DNA from: Gynuella sunshinyii YC6258
Lineage (GTDB): Bacteria > Pseudomonadota > Gammaproteobacteria > Pseudomonadales > Natronospirillaceae
Reading direction: 5' to 3'
NCBI RefSeq assembly: GCF_000940805.1
Contig: NZ_CP007142.1
Coordinates: 2,580,593 to 2,644,592, forward strand
DNA: 64,000 bases
Shown one piece after another: positions 17,503 through 25,216 of the stretch (its first letter is position 1; every line of letters starts with the position of its first letter). The notes beneath the pieces were generated by a model. The model saw only the letters and a list, made by a program, of their open reading frames with translations, was not told where the DNA came from and did no database searches. The position numbers and the translations under genes were made by a program.

Positions 17503-20166
17503 ATGTCAGCTTTAGCAACATTCTTTAACCCCGACAGTATTGTTGTATTTGGTGCTTCAGAGCGCGAGGGCAGCATGGGGGCTCTGGTAATGAAAAATAT
17601 CGTGGCTGCAGGCTACGATAAAACGCTGATTGCTATAAACCTGAAACCATATACCCAGGTATTTGGTGTTCCTTGCTATCAGAGTCTTGCCAAGATCAAG
17701 CAACCGATCGATCTGGCAATTATATGTCTGCCAGCTGAAAACATTGCCAAAGTATTGAAACAGATTGCTAAGAAAAAAATTCGTTCAGCAGTCCTGCTGA
17801 CAGGCGGTATCAGTCGCCAAAAAGGCGCAACAAGAGCGGCTAACCAGGGGATCAGAGACCTGGCCATTAAGTTAGGTATCCGCATAATCGGTCCGAATTC
17901 AATGGGGGTGATGATTCCTGCGCTGAAAATAAATGCTTCTTTTGCGCATCTGTTTCCCTCAGTTGGAACAACTGCGTTTGTGGGTCAATCAGCAGCGATG
18001 GGGAGTGCATTATTGGACTGGGCGGTTGGTCGCGGTATCGGTTTTTCCCATTTTATTACTGTCGGGGCCGCAGCTGACGTAGAAATTGCGGATATTGTGG
18101 ATTATCTGGCGGCTGATCGGCGGGTTAAATCGATTCTGCTGAATATCGAAACCTTACCTGATGCCCGTAGGCTGATGACTGCATTGAGAGCCGCATCCCG
18201 GACCAAGAAAGTACTGGCCATTCGAAGTGGGTTGAAGGATCCAGTGCCTGCCGGTTTAAAAAGCCGTGATCGGGTGGACTATCGGTTTTTCCGGCGTGCA
18301 GGGGTACTTGAAGCAGAATCTATGGATGGCCTGTTTAACGGGTTTGAGATTCTCAACCGCATGAAGCCGCTGTTCTTTGAATCCCTGGCTATTATTTCCA
18401 ATGGGCTTGGTACTTCAATGCTGGCTCTGAATCGTCTGGTACAGCTCAATGGTCAGCTTGCGGATATGTCCAGCATCAAAGATGCTCTCAAAGATATCAC
18501 CTGGTATCAGGACGAAATCGGTTTTAATCCAATGGTGGTTGCTCCAAACACGTCGACCGAAGGATATCGGAGCCTGTTGCAGATGGTTGATAAGGTGAAA
18601 GGGCTGGGAGCGATAATGCTGGTAGTGACTCCGAATCACAGAAGCCACCCCATGCGATTAGCCGAAAGTCTGGTACCGCTGATTAAATCGAGCCGGCATA
18701 TGGTGCTAACGTGTTGGTTGGGGATCGAATCTGTCCGTGAGGCTCGGGAGTTGTTTGATCGTCACAACCTGCTAAATTTTGATTCCCCCTCTGAGGCCGT
18801 CGAAGCGTTTATGATTATGGTTCATCATGAACGGAATCAGACCAGTCTTCGTGAGACTCCACCCCAGTCGTTTAGTATTCAGGCATCCAATAAAGCAACT
18901 GTTGCGTCACTGATTCTTTCTGTTAAGCAGAAGAACCGCAAATATCTGACCTGGGTTGAGGCCAGGACAGTACTCGAGATATATGGTTTTAATCTGGTCG
19001 GTTCGAATTTTTATACCTCTCAGCAGCAGCTGTTTGCTGAACCCGATCAGGCTTATCCCGTTTCCCTAAGACTGGTTCATGAGGCTTATTGTTATCCATT
19101 TGCCTATGATGACAATCCCAGAACCCGATGGCGTGGGGTAGTCATATCGATCAATGACTTCAATGAGCTTAAAGGTGCTACCCAGCAATTGTTGTCTGAT
19201 CAAAAAAAGCTGTTTCCTGGCAGTAAAGTACTGGGTTTTGGTGTTCAGCCGATGAGGCGAAAAATGGATTCGCTGGTGTTCTCAATGGGGCTGACCCGGG
19301 ATTCACTGGTCGGTCCTCTTGTGGTGTTTGGGGAGGGAGGCTCCACAGCAGATATATTGGCTGATCGGCGCTTTGGTTTACCGCCGTTGAATTCTAACCA
19401 CACCCGCAAGTTGATTTATCGTAGTCATGCATATTCTGTATTAAGTGAAAGATCCGATAATCCGGAAAAAGATATCGAAGAGCTGAGTACAGCACTTATG
19501 GCCGTTAGTCAGATTGCCATTGATCACCCGGAAATTGAAGGTTTGGAAGCTAACCTGCTGTTGCTACCGGACCACTCTTTGCTGGTCTTGGGAGTTGCAA
19601 TCAATCTGGGCAAGTCCTTTCCATCCCCAATCGTGCCTTATCCTATTCATTTGGAAGAATCTTTGATTTTAAAAGATGGGCAGGAGCTGGTGCTGAGGCC
19701 TATACGAGCAGAAGATGAAGCAGAATTGAAACTGTTTTTCGAACGTATGACTGCGGAAGCTTTGCGCTTTCGCTTTTTTGGCAGTCGCTTGAATTTCGAA
19801 CATCGTGAGCTCGCTGCGATGTGTCAGATTGATTATGACAGAGAAATGGCATTCGTCGCGGTTGATCAGTATCAGCGCATTTGGGGAGAAGTGCGGACCT
19901 GGAAAGATGTCAATACCAATGAGATCGAATTTGCCGTTATGGTCGATCCAGAAATGCAGGGGAAAGGGTTTGGTTCGCAATTGATGCAGCGTATGATCCG
20001 GTACAGTGAAAATGAAAAAGCGATTGCTATCGTTGCTGAAATCATGAGTGACAATGAGCCTATGTTAAGGCTGGCGCGTCACTGTGGTTTTGAGCAGGTT
20101 TGTCAGGACGATGGTGTATGTATGGTGAAACTGGAACTGAGAAAAGATGCTGTATCAACTGGATGA
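17503..20166 (+). CDS. pat: Pat-type acyl-CoA synthetase-like protein lysine acetyltransferase
   Basis: Like E. coli PatZ/YfiQ (similar length, 887 residues here). Order: CoA-binding domain (FGASEREGSMG near 15-25), two succinyl-CoA-ligase-like domains (NSMGVM, GQSAAMGSALLDW), an ATP-grasp-like region (about 485-700), and a C-terminal GNAT domain (about 720-885) with MQGKGFGSQLM as acetyl-CoA loop. Homologues acetylate metabolic enzymes such as acetyl-CoA synthetase and use acetyl-CoA. The ATG at 17503 is chosen over the GTG at 17497. The synthetase part is usually inactive in Pat proteins; I cannot tell here. Confidence 0.9.
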   Translation: MSALATFFNPDSIVVFGASEREGSMGALVMKNIVAAGYDKTLIAINLKPYTQVFGVPCYQSLAKIKQPIDLAIICLPAENIAKVLKQIAKKKIRSAVLLTGGISRQKGATRAANQGIRDLAIKLGIRIIGPNSMGVMIPALKINASFAHLFPSVGTTAFVGQSAAMGSALLDWAVGRGIGFSHFITVGAAADVEIADIVDYLAADRRVKSILLNIETLPDARRLMTALRAASRTKKVLAIRSGLKDPVPAGLKSRDRVDYRFFRRAGVLEAESMDGLFNGFEILNRMKPLFFESLAIISNGLGTSMLALNRLVQLNGQLADMSSIKDALKDITWYQDEIGFNPMVVAPNTSTEGYRSLLQMVDKVKGLGAIMLVVTPNHRSHPMRLAESLVPLIKSSRHMVLTCWLGIESVREARELFDRHNLLNFDSPSEAVEAFMIMVHHERNQTSLRETPPQSFSIQASNKATVASLILSVKQKNRKYLTWVEARTVLEIYGFNLVGSNFYTSQQQLFAEPDQAYPVSLRLVHEAYCYPFAYDDNPRTRWRGVVISINDFNELKGATQQLLSDQKKLFPGSKVLGFGVQPMRRKMDSLVFSMGLTRDSLVGPLVVFGEGGSTADILADRRFGLPPLNSNHTRKLIYRSHAYSVLSERSDNPEKDIEELSTALMAVSQIAIDHPEIEGLEANLLLLPDHSLLVLGVAINLGKSFPSPIVPYPIHLEESLILKDGQELVLRPIRAEDEAELKLFFERMTAEALRFRFFGSRLNFEHRELAAMCQIDYDREMAFVAVDQYQRIWGEVRTWKDVNTNEIEFAVMVDPEMQGKGFGSQLMQRMIRYSENEKAIAIVAEIMSDNEPMLRLARHCGFEQVCQDDGVCMVKLELRKDAVSTG

Positions 20167-20980
20167 GACTTATTGGTCAATTGATTTTCAAGAAAAACAT
20201 GATTTGGCGGCAGGTAATATTCTTTTGTTTCAGGGGGGAAATCTGATTGTACCTGCTTCCGGTGACTTGGTTTTGCAGGCACAGGATATTTTGAATATTG
20301 AGGTTGACAGTGTTGGTTATATTGCCTCCCTGCAGGATGTTCCCTGGTTTGCAGGTTGGTTGGATGAAAGTTATGAGCTGCCTGAAGGTTGGGGAGTTGT
20401 TACCGTTCGTGATGTTGCCCAACAGAATGAGCAGGCATTTGCGATGGTCAGTCGGGCTGTTCAACTGCATACCTGGCGGCAGGACCATCGGTTTTGTGGA
20501 CGTTGCGGTCATAGAACCCGATACTTCGATCATGAACCCGGAGCTCATTGTGACTATTGCGGGTTGACTGCTTATCCCAGGATATCGCCTTGCGTCATCG
20601 TGTTGGTGTATCGTGGGGAAGAAGTATTGCTGGCTAATGGTGTGCGCCACAAAGATTCAGGAATGTATTCAACGCTCGCGGGATTTGTGGAGGCAGGGGA
20701 ATCAGCGGAACAGGCTGTATACAGGGAGATTCTTGAAGAAGTCGGTGTGAGAGTAAAAAACATTCGCTATTTAAACAGTCAGACCTGGCCCTTTCCGCAT
20801 CAACTGATGCTTGGATATGAGGCTGAGTACGAATCAGGTGATATTCAAATTCAGGAACATGAGATTGTGGATGCTCGCTGGTTTCACATTGAAGACCTTC
20901 CAAAATACGCGCCTAACCTGAGCATTGCAGGTTGGATGATCGAGAGGCATCGGGAAAATATTCGTCTGGTTAAGAAATAA
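20147..20980 (+). CDS. nudC: NAD(+)/NADH diphosphatase NudC
   Basis: Hydrolyses NADH and removes the NAD cap from RNA in E. coli. The 277 residues hold a zinc ribbon CGRCGH...HCDYCG (about 122-145), the Nudix box GFVEAGESAEQAVYREILEEVGV (described by its key residues G, E, REILEE), and the NudC SQTWPFPHQLMLGY motif that separates it from other Nudix proteins. It overlaps the pat stop by 20 bp, so the two are probably co-transcribed. Confidence 0.95.
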   Translation: MLYQLDETYWSIDFQEKHDLAAGNILLFQGGNLIVPASGDLVLQAQDILNIEVDSVGYIASLQDVPWFAGWLDESYELPEGWGVVTVRDVAQQNEQAFAMVSRAVQLHTWRQDHRFCGRCGHRTRYFDHEPGAHCDYCGLTAYPRISPCVIVLVYRGEEVLLANGVRHKDSGMYSTLAGFVEAGESAEQAVYREILEEVGVRVKNIRYLNSQTWPFPHQLMLGYEAEYESGDIQIQEHEIVDARWFHIEDLPKYAPNLSIAGWMIERHRENIRLVKK

Positions 20981-21018
20981 AGGCGCTATGAGTTTTGGAC
21001 CAATAACGCCCCTGCTGT

Positions 21019-21138
21019 TTAGTGTTTATCTTTATTCTTGTGGGCATCGCGATACATGAAATAGAAAATACCTCCAGTAATCAGTACTACGAGGCCTACT
21101 GTTCCTATTCCCGCGAAAATGATCTGATCTATATACAT
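21019..21138 (-). CDS. ccoM: 39-residue membrane protein, cbb3 oxidase CcoM-like
   Basis: Too short for most gene finders. Reading on the minus strand gives MYIDQIIFAGIGTVGLVV followed by one transmembrane helix and a basic tail MYRDAHKNKDKH. This resembles CcoM of Pseudomonas stutzeri, a small cbb3-oxidase subunit with a similar N-terminus and TVGL motif and a Lys-Asp tail; recognised from memory, not searched. GGAGAG lies 8 bp upstream of the ATG. It sits downstream of and co-directional with fnr, in a window that also encodes the cbb3 oxidase. A perfect inverted repeat covers its leader. Confidence 0.7.
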   Translation of the reverse strand: MYIDQIIFAGIGTVGLVVLITGGIFYFMYRDAHKNKDKH

Positions 21139-21180
21139 AATTACACTCTCCATACATATGCATGTAGGACGAGTGTAATT
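21139..21180 (-). promoter_or_regulatory. hairpin over the ccoM-like ribosome-binding site
   Basis: Perfect 10-bp inverted repeat (AATTACACTC at 21139-21148; GAGTGTAATT at 21171-21180) with an inner stem TACAT-ATGC-ATGTA (21153-21166). On the minus-strand RNA, the 3' arm contains part of the GGAGAG ribosome-binding site and ends at the ATG. No T-run follows, so it is not a normal terminator. Confidence 0.55.
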
Positions 21181-21209
21181 AAAAAATCAATACCAAAAGT
21201 TGATACGGA

Positions 21210-21962
21210 TCAGCCCATACTGGAGACAATAATATCCAGTTCGCAACGTTCTGTTTCACTCAGTGCTGCAAGATCCCAGAGTGCTTTTTGATCCAACAGG
21301 GAGATTTCCTTCGCGTTACCTGTAATTTCGATTAAATCCTGCTTCTGAAAACGCGTAAACACCCGGCTCACTGTTTCGACCGCCAGACCCAGGTAGTTAG
21401 CCATATCGGCGCGGGACATGGATAAACGAAAGGTTTTGTCAGAAAAGCCGCGACGTTTGAATCTGGATGCCAGATTTAATAAAAAAGAGGCAATACGTTC
21501 TTCTGCACTTTTCTTTGATAACAACAGCATCATCTGCTGGTCATCACGGATTTCTTTGCCCATAGTCCGCAACAACTGGCGTCTAAGGGCAGGTAGTTCC
21601 GCACTCAGATCATCCAGGCTCTCAAAAGGAATTTCACAGACGTTGGTAGTTTCCAGTGCCTTTGCTGAACAGGTGTACAGTTGAGTATCAAAGTTACTTA
21701 ATCCAACCAGTTCGCTGGCCAGATGAAAACCGGTGATCTGTTCTTCACCATCGTTGGTTAACGTGTAAGTTTTCAGGGTTCCCGTACGTACAGCATACAC
21801 TGATGTAAATGGCTCACCCTGTCTGAACAGATGATCGCCTTTTTGGATGGGACGGCCACGACGGATAATTTTTTCCAGTTTATCGAGATCGTTGTCCTGT
21901 AAACCAATAGGCAGGCAGAGAGGATGCAGGCTGCAGGTATCGCAGTGGGCAGTACTAACCAT
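21210..21962 (-). CDS. fnr: FNR/Anr oxygen-sensing transcription regulator
   Basis: Global anaerobic regulator with an oxygen-labile 4Fe-4S cluster. The 250 residues have the cysteines [11 protein letters not shown] near the N-terminus and NVCEIP in the middle (the fourth ligand), a cAMP-receptor-like fold, and a C-terminal helix-turn-helix with [16 protein letters not shown], whose ExxSR recognises TTGAT half-sites. Close to Pseudomonas Anr. ATG at 21962 is preferred to the TTG at 21980. Its promoter contains an FNR-type box, suggesting autorepression. ttcA lies upstream in the same orientation. Confidence 0.95.
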   Translation of the reverse strand: MVSTAHCDTCSLHPLCLPIGLQDNDLDKLEKIIRRGRPIQKGDHLFRQGEPFTSVYAVRTGTLKTYTLTNDGEEQITGFHLASELVGLSNFDTQLYTCSAKALETTNVCEIPFESLDDLSAELPALRRQLLRTMGKEIRDDQQMMLLLSKKSAEERIASFLLNLASRFKRRGFSDKTFRLSMSRADMANYLGLAVETVSRVFTRFQKQDLIEITGNAKEISLLDQKALWDLAALSETERCELDIIVSSMG

Positions 21963-22003
21963 AGAAAATTTTCCTGACAAGATTTTTCATCACATTATGG
22001 AAC

Positions 22004-22017
22004 TTGATTCAGATCAT
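22004..22017 (-). promoter_or_regulatory. FNR box inside the fnr promoter
   Basis: TTGAT-TCAG-ATCAT (plus strand) matches the FNR consensus TTGAT-N4-ATCAA at 9 of 10 positions. On the minus strand it lies between a possible -35 TTGCAT (22016-22021) and -10 CATAAT (21994-21999), spacer 16 bp. A site in that position would block RNA polymerase. Confidence 0.65.
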
Positions 22018-22074
22018 GCAAGTATATTGACTAATATCATGACTTTTTTTTCACATGCACTTTGTCGCAGTTGA

Positions 22075-22962
22075 TTAGTTCATGGTTCCCGGTTCCCAGC
22101 TTTCAACCTGAGTCTGTTTCATCGGGCTCAGTGGCCCGTCATCATCAATACTCAATGATGCAATACCGTTAATGCTCAGAGCATTAAAATCGAACAGGCG
22201 GGTATCCGCTAATTGTGAGGGGGCGACATTCTGGATTGCTCTGAAGATAATTTCACTGCGCCCTGGTTGCTGCTTTTCCCAGCCTTTTAACATCTGTTTG
22301 ATCGCCTGTCGTTGGAGGTTATCCTGCGAACCACAAAGGTTACATGGAATGATCGGGAACTCCTTGATTTCAGCATATCGTGCGATATCCTCCTCCTGGC
22401 AATAGGCCATAGGGCGTATCAGAATATTACGTCCTGAATCCGCCAGCAGCTTAGGGGGCATTGCCTTGAGCTTTCCACCGTAAAACATGTTAAGGAACAG
22501 GGTTTCGATAATATCATCCCGATGGTGACCCAGAGCCACTTTGTTTGCCTGGATCTGTTCTGCAAAGGCATACAGAGTTCCCCGTCGCAAACGGGAGCAA
22601 ATTCCGCAGGTGGTTTTTCCTTCCGGTACCATATCCTGGACAATGCTATACGTATCCCGTTCCAAAATATGATAAGGCACGTTGAGAGACTGCAAGTATT
22701 CAGGGAGTACATGCTCAGGGAAACCGGGTTGTTTCTGATCAAGATTAACGGCTACCAACTCAAAATTTACAGGTGCACTTTTCTGTAGCCCCAGAAGAAT
22801 ATCCAGCATGGTGTAGGAATCCTTACCTCCTGACAAACACACCATGACCTTGTCGCCATCTTCGATCATATTGTAGTCAGCAATCGCTTTTCCGACTTCC
22901 CGGCGCAGGCGCTTTTGTAATTTGTTAAATTCTGTTTTGTCTTTTTTACTGAGTGTTTGCAT
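22075..22962 (-). CDS. ttcA: tRNA 2-thiocytidine(32) synthetase TtcA
   Basis: Iron-sulfur enzyme that thiolates cytidine 32 in tRNA. In 295 residues: PP-loop SGGKDSYT (about 45-52), and cysteine pairs [10 protein letters not shown] (about 119-128) and CNLC (about 210-213) that hold the Fe-S cluster. Length is normal. It is upstream of fnr, and close linkage of ttcA and fnr is known in other gammaproteobacteria. The 70 bp after its start codon toward the lysozyme-like gene show no operator. Confidence 0.95.
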   Translation of the reverse strand: MQTLSKKDKTEFNKLQKRLRREVGKAIADYNMIEDGDKVMVCLSGGKDSYTMLDILLGLQKSAPVNFELVAVNLDQKQPGFPEHVLPEYLQSLNVPYHILERDTYSIVQDMVPEGKTTCGICSRLRRGTLYAFAEQIQANKVALGHHRDDIIETLFLNMFYGGKLKAMPPKLLADSGRNILIRPMAYCQEEDIARYAEIKEFPIIPCNLCGSQDNLQRQAIKQMLKGWEKQQPGRSEIIFRAIQNVAPSQLADTRLFDFNALSINGIASLSIDDDGPLSPMKQTQVESWEPGTMN

Positions 22963-23033
22963 GGTTTGAGGCAGGATTGGAATATGGATAAAAAACGAAC
23001 GCGCGTTCTACCATTTTCCTCAGAGCTTGTAAA

Positions 23034-23528
23034 TCAAGCCGCCATGGAGTCTTGTTTTAACCAGGCCTGTAAAAAATGCACAAACTTGACTTTGTCGTGA
23101 AACTCCCGGCTGGGATGAAAATATTTACACCAGTATTCGGCCATTCTTATGACATCGTTTTTCGCGGGTACAGAGATCCCTGAGCTTTCATACATAAACC
23201 ATGCAATTGCGGTGGAATAAGCCAGATTGGTGGATAGTTCGAGATGAGGTTGTTCGAGAAAGCTTCTCTGACCAGCCAAACCTCTGACTTTACTGGCCAA
23301 ATCTGGTGTCTGTGCCAGATAATTGTCCCAAATATTGTTATGTTCCTGCTCTGTGATATTAAAAAGACCATAGCCCTGGTCAGAATTACAACGTAAATGA
23401 TATCCAAGATCTGATTCTGTGGCGGCGGTGGCAATCAGCAGAGTTTCATGCGCTTCATTCCAGACTCCAAAATATTCCAGGGTCGGTTTAATAACGCAGT
23501 TTTTTAATTCGCTTGCACAGATACCCAT
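23034..23528 (-). CDS. lysozyme-like protein of phage type
   Basis: 164 residues with no signal peptide. IATAATESDLGYHL and SDQGYGLFNI resemble the catalytic-Glu and following motifs of SLT/lysozyme-fold proteins found in tailed-phage genomes, where a similar ES-LGYxL stretch occurs; the later YWCKYF also recurs there, from memory. Start: ATG at 23528; TTG 23540 and GTG 23537 are alternatives. No other phage genes surround it. The 280 bp on its 5' side is AT-rich and without genes. Function in this host is unknown. Confidence 0.6.
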   Translation of the reverse strand: MGICASELKNCVIKPTLEYFGVWNEAHETLLIATAATESDLGYHLRCNSDQGYGLFNITEQEHNNIWDNYLAQTPDLASKVRGLAGQRSFLEQPHLELSTNLAYSTAIAWFMYESSGISVPAKNDVIRMAEYWCKYFHPSREFHDKVKFVHFLQAWLKQDSMAA

Positions 23529-23808
23529 ATATTTCACCAAAAAAATGAAGTAAATGGTCTTCAGTCAATATTCACTATATCGGTCTATAGACACCGAAAC
23601 TAAAGACTATTTACATTATCCGTCAATAAAAGTACTTATAAATTACGCTAGCAAAATCTATGAAAGGTATTAGATCTTTTAGTTGGCTCTCATTTAATTG
23701 TTAGCGTATTTAGTCACTAAAAATACGTGCAGGATGTTTGTTTTAGGTGTAATTGACGACTTTGATCGCAACTGAAGATAGGATTTGTTCCAACTCTTCT
23801 AAAAAGTG

Positions 23809-24393
23809 TCAGATATTTTTACGCTGCTGAATACAGTCGGGTAGGTGCTGCATCAAAAACGCGTCATGCAGGTGATAATGAGTGTCACTTTCTATCGCTC
23901 TTGGGTAGCGAGGGGCAGACCTATCATTAATAAGATTGCCCCAGTGACTGGTTGTCTTAATAAACTCTATTGCAAACGCTTCGTCCCAGGAAAAGCAGCC
24001 TTTAAGAATGACATCCAGATAACTTTGGGTTATCGGATATTCTGATGATGGTGATCTGGTTTGGTGACCGACATAGGTCCAGACGATTGCGTGGTCAGGG
24101 AGTTGATGCTCAGCGGTAATGCGACTTGTTTCCAATGCAATTCGTCCGTACCCCTGTTCCCGCTCATCAAATTTGGCCAGGTTTTCTGTATCTACTGGAA
24201 ATATCACGCCATTACATTCAGAAATGTCGTCCTGAACAGCTCCTACCGCAGTGTGCATTGCCTGTGGTACAGAAACGTACCAGCCACGTTTAATTCCTTT
24301 AACGGTCGCAGGGATTGCATTGCCTGTGATGCCAGTGCGTGCACGGCTGTCTGCGCAAATCAGACTGCCATAACCAAAAATGTAATTGTTCAT
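23809..24393 (-). CDS. gamma-glutamylcyclotransferase family protein
   Basis: GGCT-fold enzyme of 194 residues. Motif FGYGSLI (about 5-11) is the substrate-binding YGSL loop, and the Glu in FDEREQGY (about 86-93) is placed like the catalytic acid. Family members degrade gamma-glutamyl amino acids or glutathione to 5-oxoproline; the substrate here is unknown. Its ATG overlaps the stop of the TauE/SafE-like gene (ATGA), so it is translated with the cbb3-assembly operon. A TTG-type upstream start is unlikely. Confidence 0.8.
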   Translation of the reverse strand: MNNYIFGYGSLICADSRARTGITGNAIPATVKGIKRGWYVSVPQAMHTAVGAVQDDISECNGVIFPVDTENLAKFDEREQGYGRIALETSRITAEHQLPDHAIVWTYVGHQTRSPSSEYPITQSYLDVILKGCFSWDEAFAIEFIKTTSHWGNLINDRSAPRYPRAIESDTHYHLHDAFLMQHLPDCIQQRKNI

Positions 24394-25040
24394 GAAATAA
24401 CGGCCTCTACTGCAGAATAAGCGGTCCATATCGCCAGGAAAAAGATCAATAATGCACTGAAAATCCGGGTGATTCTGTGGGAGATCAGTTTAATCACGGA
24501 TTGGCTGAAAATTGTGAGTCCGGCCATGGCCGGAAATGTGCCAAGCCCGAATGCCAGCATGGTCAGTGCGCCGTAGAGAGGATTTGCTGACAAACTGGCC
24601 AGACCCAGGGCTGAGTAGATCATACCGCAGGGCAACCAGCCCCAAATAACACCAGCCACGAATGCCATGATCATTGAATTAGGACGTTTTATTTTGGTCG
24701 CCAAAGGTTGTATCAATGACCATAACACCTTACCCAAGCGCTCCACACCAGCCAGTGCATTCCAGACCCCAGACAGATACAGTGCCATTCCCAGCAACAA
24801 TAATGCTGCCAGTAGCCGCAGGTAGAAAATAAAAGATTGTGGAATGAGACTGGCAAATAACGCAAAGATCAAACCTATTACCATGTAGCTGCTGATGCGC
24901 CCCACTTGATAGAGCAGGCTATATCCGAGGTGACCTGGCGCGTTGAGCCCTAATGCCGTGGCAATCCCTCCACACATGGCGACACAGTGACCGGCTCCCA
25001 GAAGACCCAATAAGAATGCGGGTAGTAATTGTTCAATCAT
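24390..25040 (-). CDS. sulfite exporter TauE/SafE family membrane protein
   Basis: 216 residues, six hydrophobic segments; it starts MIEQLLPAFLLGLLGAGHCVAMCGGI, where HCxxMCGG (about 18-24) is a metal-type motif found in the cytochrome-oxidase-linked branch of this fold. Position directly after ccoS is common in gammaproteobacteria and suggests a role in copper delivery or oxidase maturation rather than sulfite export; that is inference. It overlaps ccoS by 8 bp and the cyclotransferase gene by 4 bp. Confidence 0.82.
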   Translation of the reverse strand: MIEQLLPAFLLGLLGAGHCVAMCGGIATALGLNAPGHLGYSLLYQVGRISSYMVIGLIFALFASLIPQSFIFYLRLLAALLLLGMALYLSGVWNALAGVERLGKVLWSLIQPLATKIKRPNSMIMAFVAGVIWGWLPCGMIYSALGLASLSANPLYGALTMLAFGLGTFPAMAGLTIFSQSVIKLISHRITRIFSALLIFFLAIWTAYSAVEAVIS

Positions 25041-25215
25041 GTTTATTTGAATCTTTCTTCTGCGGCATTTTGTCCAGATCGTCGTCATAAAGAATTTTAT
25101 GTGCTGGACTGTCGAGGTCATCATACTGTCCTTTTCGGACGGCCCAGACCAAGCCTGCGAGAGCTGTACCCAGTAACAAAAGAGATAGTGGTATCAGTAA
25201 ATATAGAATCTGCAT
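25033..25215 (-). CDS. ccoS: cbb3 oxidase maturation protein CcoS
   Basis: 60 residues with one N-terminal transmembrane helix (about 3-25) and the CcoS motif WAVRKGQYDDLDSPA. CcoS is needed to insert haem b and copper into CcoN. It starts one base after the ccoI stop, and overlaps the TauE/SafE-like gene at its end. Confidence 0.95.
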   Translation of the reverse strand: MQILYLLIPLSLLLLGTALAGLVWAVRKGQYDDLDSPAHKILYDDDLDKMPQKKDSNKHD

Positions 25216-25216
25216 G

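Noticed and set aside
21186..21204. ATCAA-N9-TTGAT near fnr
   Set aside because: The half-sites have the wrong order and spacing for an FNR box.
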